Shown piece after piece: positions 55,201 through 64,000 of a stretch of DNA of 64,000 nt. The stretch lies in contig NC_091099.1 in NCBI RefSeq assembly GCF_024713975.1, positions 2,946,001 to 3,010,000 of the forward strand, given 5' to 3'. The DNA comes from Paralichthys olivaceus. Its lineage: Eukaryota; Chordata; Actinopteri; Pleuronectiformes; Paralichthyidae. The position numbers and the translations under genes were made by a program. The notes below the pieces were generated by a model, which saw only the letters and a list, made by a program, of their open reading frames with translations, had not been told where the DNA came from and ran no database searches. How positions within the stretch are numbered: position 1 is the stretch's first letter; each line of letters opens with the position of its first letter.

Positions 55201-57955
55201 AAGTTTCTCTTCTCTGCCAGATCGATGTCTTTTCTGTTTGCTAGTTGATGAACGTGGATAAAACCAGTGTTTGGACGCACTTTTCAAGCAAACTTGTTTC
55301 TTACAGATATTTCTAGTTTTAGAAGTTACGAGAAGTTTACTGTTCGTCAAAGCTTGTTTTAGAATATCGTCATAAAACAAAATGTCCTCTGTCTCACTCT
55401 GTCTCCAGGCTCTGTCAGCCACAGATCTCAACTTGGTGCTGTATGTGTGTGAGACCATCGACTCTCAGCAGGTGTTTGGTCAGCACCCCTGCCCTCTTAG
55501 CCAGCCCGTGCTGCTGTCGCTCATCCAGCAGCTCTCCTCCAACCTCTCCACCCGCTCTGAGCTCAAAATCAGGTGAGGAAACCACGGTTATTTTATGCAC
55601 CTTTTTTTTGTAAAGTATGTATATAATGTGATTTTTGAGTCTATAACATTATTACTCCCAACTCAAAGGTTACAATGCTGGTCTAAGGGCTCTGGTTTTT
55701 TTAGTTTGTAATTTGGCACAAACTTTTAGGACCACAGTGTCAGGAACGTGTGTGATATCAGAAAAGAAGTTATGCCAGTGGTGTTGAGTCGGATTGCTGT
55801 AATATTTGTTTTTACTGACGTGTCCTGATTGTCAGTTTTGAAGCTGCTACTACCAGCGCCTTGTTTCTACATCGGTTTGTCTTGAAAATGGTCATAAATC
55901 TGTGTGTGTGAGAAAGAGAGAGAGCAAAAGAGGGCACCAGGGCAAAACACAACGTTAAAGTTCTTTTTTCTTATTTTTGAGAAATGGACCCCTATAGTCT
56001 AAGTTTATTAGTTAATGGAAACACATCTTCCACTGCAGCAGAGGAGTGAGGCTGCCCACAGCCAACGAGAAACCTCCACCGAGGCCCAACAGTCTCCTTA
56101 AATCCAATCATGCAAATTATACTCAGAGATATTAGTCCCCCATTCGTTGAGCAAATGTTTTAAAAAAAATGTACAATGTTGATCTGTCCCTTAATCAAAA
56201 CCGGTCTAAAAGATAATGTGATAAAAACATAACCCCTGTGCCGCATGAATCTTGACATCCAAAATAAATACAGTGCCTCAATGGCAAAATAACACAAATA
56301 TTGAGAATTCTTACCTCTGTACTTTTTTAGTTTCCCTGCAGGAAATCACAGCCTCATTTCAGTTTGATGTAAGACCTGTTCTTGAAGAAGCAGCAGGCAT
56401 ATCTTGCAATTTTGGAAAATGTCACTGGTTTTAATCAAAAACCCGTGAAGTGTGTAAGTTATCGTCTCCACAACATGTCTTGAATTGGAGCTCATTTTCT
56501 CACAAAGCAGCGGAAGCACTCATTATGAATTACATTATACACCTGTTCTCCCACACAAGCCGAGTCCTTTTTGCCCTTTGATCAATAATAAAGTCGCTCT
56601 TTGCCTAAACTTTTGCTCCCCATCTCATCTCCATCGTACGTCCATTATCCCTCGTCTCCCGAGTGCTAAACGGTGCTAAACTGCTGACCCCATCACCCGG
56701 CTCCGTCTGCAGCTCTGCTACATGGCTGCCTGGGGAGCGTAAATGATCCTGTGAATAGCATTGCAGTTTTTGATGCTCGCTATTGTTCTGCTCTTTCCGT
56801 GTCCTTGTGTCTTTTATCATTTCTGCACTGCTGTTTTTTTTTTTTATCTGTTCTTTAAACAGTGTGCGTTGTGCGGTTTTCCTTTCATAATGAATGGACG
56901 TGACCCGAGAGTGTGTTGGCAGCGTTGTCGATGGTGATACTAGGATCAAGTAGTGTTTCTGGCACGGAGATGAATGGTGGAACGTGTAAAGAAGCTGTCC
57001 GCACAGTGAGGTCTGGTGTCTCCGGAGTTTTTTTTCCACATATGAACAACGCAGCAGGATCTTCTTCGGTGTGTTCAAGCGAGGGGGTGATGCAGCCAAG
57101 AGACAGAGCCACATTATGTTTATACTAAGAGGCCGGCGAAGAGTGTCCACAGCAACTGACTCAGACTTTTGCCAAGATATTATGCGGAGTTCAGTGTCTG
57201 AAAGCCATGCTGGAACCTTATATTCAATTATTGGGAACTGTGGGTAATTCTGGGACTTGAATTTCCTTCATATCTGTCATACTTGACATAGATCTTCAGT
57301 TTCTTTCTTAAAAAGTCTTAAATTAACCAGTGGAGCACAGTCTGGAGTCTGCCCTCCAAATGTTTGACTTGATTAATGAAGAGTTAAATGTGTTGTAGCC
57401 TGAGCGAGAGCACAGGACACAGGTGAGAACGAGGAAAACTCAATTTCTGCTTTGATATTTGAGAGGAGACGCTCGCGCTCACACAGCGGGCCGGCAGCCA
57501 GGAAGGTGATCAAGGACGACGCTTGAGATTCAATCTGTGAAAGGCGACTGGGACAGAGTCAGAACTATCTGAGTTTCCCGCAGCTGCTCCAAGGGTCAAA
57601 ACACAGCCCGTGTTTCTTTGTTCTGGTTTCACATCTGAGAGAATGAAGGCCGTGATTCAAAGTTTTCATCTTGTACACGTCAAACTTATTTCATTTCATT
57701 TTTTCCTCTCCGCAGCACATGATTTCTGTTTGCCTGAAACTTGTATTCTCTCCCTCTGTGTTGACGTGCAGCTACCTGGAGGATGCTGTGATGAACCTGG
57801 ACCATGGCGACCCGCTGACCAGAGACCACATGTCCTCCGTGTTGGCCCAGGTCAGACCCAAACTCTTTGCGTTCCTGCAGCAGGACCCCCACAGCCTGCT
57901 CAGCAAGAGGGCGCGGCGCCTGATGATGATGCTGCAGGGTCTCGTCAACCACTAG
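38525..57955 (+). CDS. edc4: Enhancer of mRNA-decapping protein 4, 30 coding exons
   Basis: Exons: 38525-38612, 39975-40137, 40220-40331, 40504-40603, 40681-40867, 41083-41230, 41426-41530, 41768-41880, 41958-42041, 42197-42292, 42498-42597, 42993-43173, 43501-43567, 43684-43775, 43972-44156, 44531-44610, 45049-45178, 45272-45564, 45687-45917, 46532-46630, 46856-46999, 47521-47557, 47779-47926, 48213-48368, 51144-51259, 52020-52185, 53449-53635, 54642-54861, 55409-55572, 57772-57955. The sum is 4,176 nt (1,391 residues; human about 1,401). Seen: conserved N-terminus (DIEGATQHLRDILKLDRPS); WD40-type region about residues 110-530 (KYDWEHKYYYGRLIAVSNSF, LATASHDGYIKFWQIY); serine-rich linker about 570-940 (RSPDVISSASTAMSQDMPEI); helical C-terminal half about 945-1391 (SILSHVQRIVKGEV, TSSIMQAMRSAAGTPVP). 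EDC4 (Ge-1/Hedls) is the processing-body scaffold that couples DCP1 to DCP2 and stimulates decapping. All phases agree. Confidence 0.98.
43177..43266. repeat. (CA)n microsatellite at the 5' end of edc4 intron 12
   Basis: About 90 bp of CA starting 4 nt after the exon 12 boundary, directly overlapping the donor site context (ACAG/GTACACGCACAC). Confidence 0.97.
47150..47280. repeat. tRNA-SINE-type tail in edc4 intron 21
   Basis: Contains TAGTCGCTTTAGATACAAGC and GTCAGCTAAATGATATGATA, close to the very common fish SINE tail GTCGCTTTGGATAAAAGCGT. The right side is degenerate. Edges are approximate. Confidence 0.5.
48984..49362. mobile_element. Short inverted-repeat element (MITE) in edc4 intron 24
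   Basis: The left end ATTAGAGCCCGACAGATATG and the right end ACCAGGCTCTAAT form a perfect 9-bp terminal inverted repeat (ATTAGAGCC / GGCTCTAAT) about 380 bp apart. Internal words recur (GCTGATACTGG twice, TATCGGCTAATG). The ATTAGAGCCYGACCGATAT signature is common in fish genomes. There is no coding capacity, so it is non-autonomous. A target-site duplication is not clear. Confidence 0.7.
51750..51845. repeat. Dispersed repeat, copy B (pair with 16505-16590)
   Basis: Same orientation as copy A, lying in edc4 intron 25. The wider element may run from about 51330, but only this part is clearly shared. Confidence 0.5.
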
Positions 57956-58844
57956 TTCTTCGTCTAGAGTCTGGTGCAGAGGAGATAGATACAGATCATG
58001 AGTCCAGTTTTGTTAAAGAGTCCAGGACGACTTCACCCCTCTTTGTTGGAGCTCGAGGATGAAACTTGTTTGGAGATGAAGACGAGGGCTTGAAAACTTT
58101 TCACTTGGTTAACGAAGGATCCCTCCAGTTCCTCTACACATTCTTTGTTCCTCCTCCTCCTCCTCTCACTGCACCAGTGACGTGTCATGTTAGGAAATAG
58201 ACTGTTTTTGTTACGCTTCTGTTTTTTCCCGTCGTCATACCTTCAATGCAAAACCATAACATTCTGGACAAAGAGATTGTTGTTGTCTGTTCAAGAGACT
58301 CTTTAAGTTCACTGTAGGTTCTTCCACACCTCCATTACTGCTGCTCCTCCTCTTCATCCCCGAAAGACGATCTGCTCGTCTTTTTATCCCGGTCAAGAAG
58401 CAACAGACTGTCTCACAGACGGCAGCCACGCACCCTGATAATTATGGTCATCTCCATCTCACAGAGGCATCGAACCGGACTCTGATGTTACATCTTCCAA
58501 ATGTGCAAAAAGACTCAAAGAATGTGCAGCTGAGCGAAACATTGACGTTTCTTTTTTGTTCCGCTCTGTTCCTCTGACCCGTCAGGCAGACACATTGAGT
58601 TTCTGGACGGGGATGTGATGCGGACGCTGCCTCTGAGCAACCGAAACAACAGAAAAAGTGCACAACGATGTCGCCGTGTCTCTCGGCCATAAGAGCGAAC
58701 AGCAGGCTCGGCCGCATTTTTTTTTTTTCTTTATCCAGAGCAGCAGCATCCCTGCTCAGAGTTACAGAGGAATTCAGTTGCCGCAGAAACACGGTCCTCA
58801 GTTCAGTTCTTTTCAACAACCCAGCGAATCCAAGCAACCAGAAG

Positions 58845-58850
58845 AATAAA
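58845..58850 (+). terminator. edc4: Candidate proximal polyadenylation signal of edc4
   Basis: AATAAA about 890 bp after the edc4 stop. Another AATAAA lies near 60139 in front of an A-run and then T-rich DNA. Which of the two is used cannot be told from sequence alone. Confidence 0.4.
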
Positions 58851-60790
58851 ACATCCTAAGCCAATTTATGTTGGTGGGATTTTTCCTTTCAGTTGTTTCT
58901 TATTAGGTTGGAGATGAAAACCTCACCAGGCCAAATCTGTCTCAGCGAGGATCAACGCGTGGAATTGTTTTACTGAAAGTTAATAAGATTTGTTCTGTGT
59001 TTGGAGAATTCTGGATGAAAGCATATCTCATTATACCTTTTTCATCTGACCTTGTTTTCACAAATCTTATTGATGAGTGTTTCTGAAGGAAACAAATACG
59101 GCTAAAGGAGGAATAACTAAAAAAAATAAAGAAACATTTCTGAAATCTAATAAATATTTGAGAAGCCCCTTCAGGCTGAAACAAATCCCCCTTTCAATTC
59201 TGAATCGTTTGGAGCCTGTCGTAGAAGTTGGCAGTTTATCCACGTGTGCAGCTCAGACTGCTTTTCTTCTGTCAGTCCCTTTTTTTATATATATATATAT
59301 AACAGTTAGTATTTGTAAGACTTGTATACTTGCTTTAAAAATTGTCAAACTAGTTATTAAACATAATAAAAATGTTTCCTAAACTGAAACGCTTACTGCT
59401 GATGATTGTTTGTTTTAAATCAGGAAATTCAAAGTCATGTTTGTCAAACTCAATGTGCAGTTACTCCTCACAGACTCTAGGAGGCAGCACTTAATTGGTT
59501 CAGCCCGCTTGTCTTTTTAAGTTTTCAGTTCAGAAATCATTCCTGCTCTTTGTCTGTTGAACCGAACATTGAAACGCTCGTGTTCAGGTTGTGAAAGCAC
59601 TGATTCTTCATCTTTTTTTAAGTGTGTGATCGTTTGTGTGCAGCTCAGTTACACACGTTGTTTTATTCACAACACAGCGCCCACTCTTCTGCTGATTGTA
59701 TGAATAAGTGTTTATTTGACCCCTGTGTTCAGTCTGTTAAGGTGGAATTGTCTAGCAAGTGCCTTATTGTACTCGATCTGTTTTGGACGTTTGATCTCAT
59801 TTCGACAACTTGTAATGTTCAGGCGTGAATATCTCGTTTAAATTTCCCACATTTGTTTCATAAAAACTTGGATCTGAAGTGAAGCTGAAACAGCAGCGAG
59901 AGGAGAACCTGTACGTTTTGTTTGCAAACATTCAACTCATGACTTTTGACCTGGACAGATGTTTGAACGATCATGTGAGGAAAAGAGAGAGATGTTTATT
60001 CTGACTTTCAGCGTTAGTCCGTGCTGAAGAAGAGGAAACTGTCTGTTTTCTGTTCTCTCTCTCTCCGTTGTGTTCATTTCCCCTCTGGCTTGTTAAGTTG
60101 TTATATTTTACAGTTTCTTTTACCCTCAACATTTTGGAATAAAAAAAAAAATACTTGTTTAATTTATTGTGTCTTTATTTGTAATTGTTTGAAAGTTTAT
60201 ATCGCATGTTTAAAACAACCACAGTGGACGAAAGTGCTGGATAGAATGTGGAAATATAGGAATTTAAAACTATACGGAAAAAACTGAATAAATACAAAAG
60301 CAGTCCAACATCTGAAGTCTGAGAGACAAGTTGCATAAAATATTTCTTAACATAAATTTGTATTTGATTCTTCTCATTGTGACTAACTCATCTGATGAGC
60401 AGTTGATTAAACCTCCTTCTTGTTGCTGCTGTTTGTAAATCAACACTCGTCGTGATGGCCTCCTCCGAGAACATAGAACTCTGACAGGGACATTCATTCC
60501 AGGGTATTCTTCAAAGCTCTTTTTTCCTTGAGATTTTTTTTTAATCATTGAAGAAATCCACCACATGAATATCACAGAGCTGCTCCTTGTAGTGTTTTGC
60601 TAGTTGTTGTGCCGGAGTGAAACATCTGGATACTCCCTCCACCACTGTCCCTTAAAATCCTCCCTGCATCGCATCATGCGCCCTGAACAGAGCTGACTTC
60701 AGTGCAGCTCATGTGGGACTCCTCTGAGCTGCTGTAAAAAAAAAACTTCCTCCTGCTCATCTTCCTCTTCCTCCTCCTCCTCCTCCTCCT
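58851..60790. other. Extended edc4 3' UTR or intergenic DNA before the nrn1l-like gene
   Basis: No coding exon was recognised. It has a short (TA)n at about 59287-59301 and a second AATAAA near 60139. The last part becomes CT-rich ((CTC)n near 60765-60790), leading into the presumed promoter of the next gene. Confidence 0.4.
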
Positions 60791-60999
60791 CTTTGGCTCG
60801 GACGCGCCCTCCCCTTCACGCGCAGGGGAGCGCACCGTGGATGCTCTAACGCAGGAGTACAGAGCTGCACCAGCAGGGAGACACTTGGACTGAGGAGGAG
60901 CGGGACGGTGGAGTTTTCTCCTCTTTACCAGAGAAAAGACAAACTTGGGGATTCCGCTGCAAAAAGCTGAAAGTCGGAAGGACAGACTGTCGGGTCAAC

Positions 61000-61057
61000 A
61001 TGGCTTCTCTCATGAACTCTGCGTGTCTCCTCTTCCTGCCTGTTGCTCTGCTGCTCA
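61000..61057 (+). CDS. nrn1l: Probable exon 1 (signal peptide) of a neuritin 1-like gene, partial
   Basis: The ATG at 61000 starts 19 codons (MASLMNSACLLFLPVALLL), a typical short signal peptide, and the frame then meets a strong donor (CTCA/GTAAGT). Neuritin-family genes have a small first coding exon that carries little more than the signal peptide. In mammals the gene directly after EDC4 on the same strand is NRN1L, a GPI-anchored secreted protein related to the neurite-growth factor neuritin (CPG15). The upstream 200 bp are GC- and CT-rich, as for a promoter. No exon with the cysteine-rich neuritin core was found between 61058 and the right edge, so the identity rests on position and exon form. 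Confidence 0.6.
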
Positions 61058-61809
61058 GTAAGTGATTTCATTTACCTCCGTGTCTGAGGGATTCTGGTGA
61101 AAGTTTAATGTCTTGAGGGAATCACCGGTGGGGGAGACTCGTGCGTAACCGGATGGCACAGGCGCAAATATACCGATGCGTAAAAAATGATTCTGATGTA
61201 CTCGTCGAATCGGCTGCTGCAGACTAGAGACGTGCTGCTGCTCTCGGCGAGTCCGCTCCGCTTCTCGTGTGCACATGAAGTTGCGGGATCCCGCGTCTCC
61301 CCGCATCCTCGCGCAGCATCCAGCGGAGCATGTGGCACAGTGAGGCTGCGCTGCGGTCAGACGCAGCCCGTCCATCCCGCCGAGAGGAGCTGGCTGCTGC
61401 AGCGTTTCCGTCCCAAAAGGTGGAAACTGCCCCGCGTGTGTCCGGACCGCATCTCTCCAGCTGCTGAGGAACAGCTGGAGGGGAAGATGAGCAGCTATCA
61501 TTCCCCCAACAAGCGTTAAAGGATTAATGCATTAACATTAGTGGATTCATTCCTGACTAATGTGAAGCAGGTCCCTCCTGTGATTCCCTTCCACCTTCCT
61601 GCAAGTGAATCCTTTGTCAGAGGGATGAACAGGTTTAATATTTAAAATGAAAGAGGTGTTGCAGTAATTTAGTTTTAAATTCCTGTAAAGTTATGTGACT
61701 GATCAGAGACACAGAAGAATCCTGGTGGGTTGAATTCCATACATTGAATGGCATCAAAAAAAAAAAACCAACTACCTAAAATGTGTTTGACGTATTATTT
61801 TACTCCTTA

Positions 61810-61930
61810 GTTTGGTCCCATGCACTTACATGGAGGAGGAGGGGATACTGAGCTATACTGCAGCTTGCCACCAGGCGGCTGTGGAGACGTTTTGGCTTCA
61901 CTTTTGGGGCGTTGTCATTTTGTCCATGTG
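61810..61930. mobile_element. Fragment related to the MITE at 850, opposite orientation
   Basis: TTTGGTCCCATG, ACATGGAGGAGG, ATACTGCAG and TTTTGGCTTCACTTTTGGGG occur in the same order as on the reverse strand of 900-990. It lies in the probable nrn1l intron 1. Confidence 0.55.
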
Positions 61931-62939
61931 GAAAAATGCGTCCTAAGTGATGACATCACTATATAATTATCTTTAATTCTGAAACGAGCGCTGAGGCGCT
62001 TTAATACTGAAACTGAATCCCACTGGATCCAAGTGTGTGAAACACTTTCAAGTACAAATCCTGTCCGTCATCACCACGTGTCACCAGTGACGATGATGAT
62101 GGTGATGAAGAGTTGGTGTATAGGAGAGGGGGGGGGTCCCATGAGAGTATGACATTGTGGGGGGGGGGGAGAAAGAGAAGTGAGTCCCTGCGATGGAGAT
62201 AAATGATAAATGAATCGCATCTGTCCGGCTCATCTGCTCAGCAGCGTCTCTGGAGACACCGATCAGCCCCACGACTGAACCTGAGCAGGAAACACTGCTC
62301 TGCTGCTGTCTCTCTGTCTGTCCGTCCATCGATCTGTCTCTCTGTCTGTCCGTCATCTCCCCATTCACTCACTGCATCCCTTTGTACCCGGCCGTGTCTC
62401 TGACTCACAGGGGGGAACAGAATGGGCACATGATGTGATGATATCCTCGTGTGAAACTCTTTGTTCTTCACAAACTGTGCGAGCGCACAGTGAGGTGTGG
62501 GAGGCTGCGGTCGCTGGCATCACTTCCTGTCACCTCCGGCTCCGACGGTCATCAGTCAAACCTGATGGCAGATAATCGACAGGTCAGGTCACACATCGAG
62601 AAACAACAGGACCGGAACATGATGGAGAGTCTAAAGAAACAACTCGGGGGTGAAGTTTTGATCTTTAAAACGAGAGTGGTTCTTAGAGAGCGCAGACCAA
62701 AGTCCCACATCAGTTCAGATGCACCAGATTTCACACGCTCATAAATATCTATCTCCTTAAATCAAGATCCTGGAATCAGCCTGTGAGAAATGAAGGAAAA
62801 TGTTTACGTCTCAAACTCTAGCTTCAAGTCTTCTTCAACACAACTGATCCACGTTTGAAAATCATTCGTCCATTTCAGGGTTTTTATGACTGTTTAATTA
62901 AAACCAAGCTCACTGGAACGATGAACACTTGAATAAACC

Positions 62940-63182
62940 TCAGTGTGACATCAGTGTTAAGAGGTGGAACGTGAACCAAACTAAAAGATCTAAGTACGTG
63001 TTCAATAAACGTGTCCTCCGCATGGTTTCTGTAATTTTAGCTCGTTCTTATCACGCTGATGTTTGTTCACGTGTTTCTGATAACTTTGGTTTTTAATTCG
63101 TTATTTGATGAAACCTGCACAGACTCATCAGGTTTCAGGATGCTGGGAGGAAGTGGAGATGCATTGGCCCCCCCCCCCCCCC
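62940..63182. mobile_element. Diverged fragment related to the MITE at 850, same orientation
   Basis: CCAAACTAAAA, ATGGTTTCTGTAATTTT and GGGAGGAAGTGGA appear in the order seen at 980-1060, followed by a poly-C run. The terminal repeats are not recognisable. Confidence 0.45.
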
Positions 63183-64000
63183 TTTTATTTACATTCTATG
63201 ATATGTCCCCAAATAAGAATGGAAGTCATGGGTACTATGGAGAATCCGGTGTTTCTCATTATAAAACAGGGAATCTCCGTCCTCCTCCTTGTGTCTCTGC
63301 TCAGAAAGTTGTGAGTATCAGGTCCAGAGTGGAGGTGTCCCCTGGGTGTCTCCACTCTGCGTCACCAGCGCCCTTCTGATCACATTAAAAGCAGTCCATA
63401 GGCGAGGGGGAGATTATACTTGGATTTTAATTGTTCTCCTCCCTCGCCTCCCTCTCTGTCGACCCACTGCAGTGTTTTCGAGGTGTTTCTGGGTTTTTTT
63501 CTTCAAACTGCTGCAGCACAGACACATGAAGTGGAAGATTCCTCATTAAAATAGGTTTTAAAGTCTCGTGGAAAATTGCCTGTGCTTCCCCCTCCCCCTT
63601 CCTCCCATCTTTTCCTCTCAAAGATCACCACACACACACACTCACACACTTTCCCTCCTTCCGCCTCCCCCCTCTTCTTTCCTTCCTCACTTCCAGCGAA
63701 ACCCAAACTCCCTCGTTTCTCTGCAGTCATTTCTTTTCCTCCCTCCCTCCCTCCCTCCACCACTCCTCTTTATCTAAAACTTGCTCTGTCTCTCATCTCT
63801 CTGCTCCTGCATCTTTCATCATCTCCCCCTCCTTCCTCTATTTTTCCACTCTCGGCGGCATCCCTCCTTCTCATCAGGGATCCACAAACATCGATAAATC
63901 TGATGGCGAGGATCCTGCGTCCTGTCATGATTCAAATCAAAGCTTTGTCTCTGAGATTTCTTCTTAATAGAAGGATCTTAAGAATTCTCTCGGGGCCGAG

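Larger units (their letters stand above)
61058..64000 (+). other. Presumed intron 1 of the nrn1l-like gene
   Basis: The first 450 bp remain CpG-rich. MITE fragments follow at 61810-61930 and 62940-63182, a TCTGTCTGTCCGTC-type simple repeat lies at about 62305-62355, and a long pyrimidine-rich tract at about 63560-63850. No exon with a neuritin-like reading frame was seen. Confidence 0.4.

Noticed and set aside
56605-57150. 181-codon minus-strand frame in edc4 intron 29
   Set aside because: No protein family, low-complexity Lys/Arg-rich composition, and no supporting splice or start context.

Overview
The window looks like chromosomal DNA of a ray-finned (teleost) fish. Its genes are split into many short exons with GT/AG introns. 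The introns are full of (CA)n/(TG)n microsatellites, small inverted-repeat transposons and repeat tails typical of fish genomes. Gene content and order match the vertebrate block that lies at human 16q22.1. No prokaryotic features, tRNA, rRNA, CRISPR array or viral genes were seen.

Layout. From 3,268 to 23,953, minus strand: ranbp10, 14 coding exons that join exactly into a 617-residue protein. From 24,842 to 28,715, plus strand: a shortened tsnaxip1, head-to-head with ranbp10, with under 0.9 kb between the start codons; an RFX-type X-box lies about 93 bp upstream of the tsnaxip1 ATG. From 28,716 to 31,070: intergenic DNA ending in about 18 copies of an AT-rich 67-bp tandem repeat. From about 31,075: a GC-rich promoter and untranslated first exon for nutf2, whose coding exons run from 33,559 to 35,042 (127 residues). 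From 38,525 to 57,955, plus strand: edc4, 30 coding exons, 1,391 residues. From 61,000: a short signal-peptide exon, probably exon 1 of nrn1l; the rest of that gene would lie beyond the right edge.

Functions. RANBP10 is a CTLH-complex (E3 ligase) and Ran-associated adaptor. NUTF2 imports RanGDP into the nucleus. EDC4 is the processing-body scaffold of the mRNA decapping enzyme. TSNAXIP1 is a coiled-coil protein expressed in testis and ciliated cells. NRN1L is a GPI-anchored neuritin-like protein. They form a conserved neighbourhood, not a pathway. CENPT and THAP11, which sit between TSNAXIP1 and NUTF2 in mammals, are not seen here.

Most notable observations: (a) tsnaxip1 lacks roughly 150-180 residues of the middle of the mammalian protein and its C-terminal tail; (b) its 5' end needs a GC-AG intron to stay in frame; (c) an X-box sits in the shared promoter; (d) ranbp10 intron 11 has a CA-rich 5' end and a TG-rich 3' end that could pair across the intron; (e) a 67-bp tandem array abuts the nutf2 promoter; (f) at least two miniature inverted-repeat element families are present, with several copies each. 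I did not find a convincing new multi-gene system.
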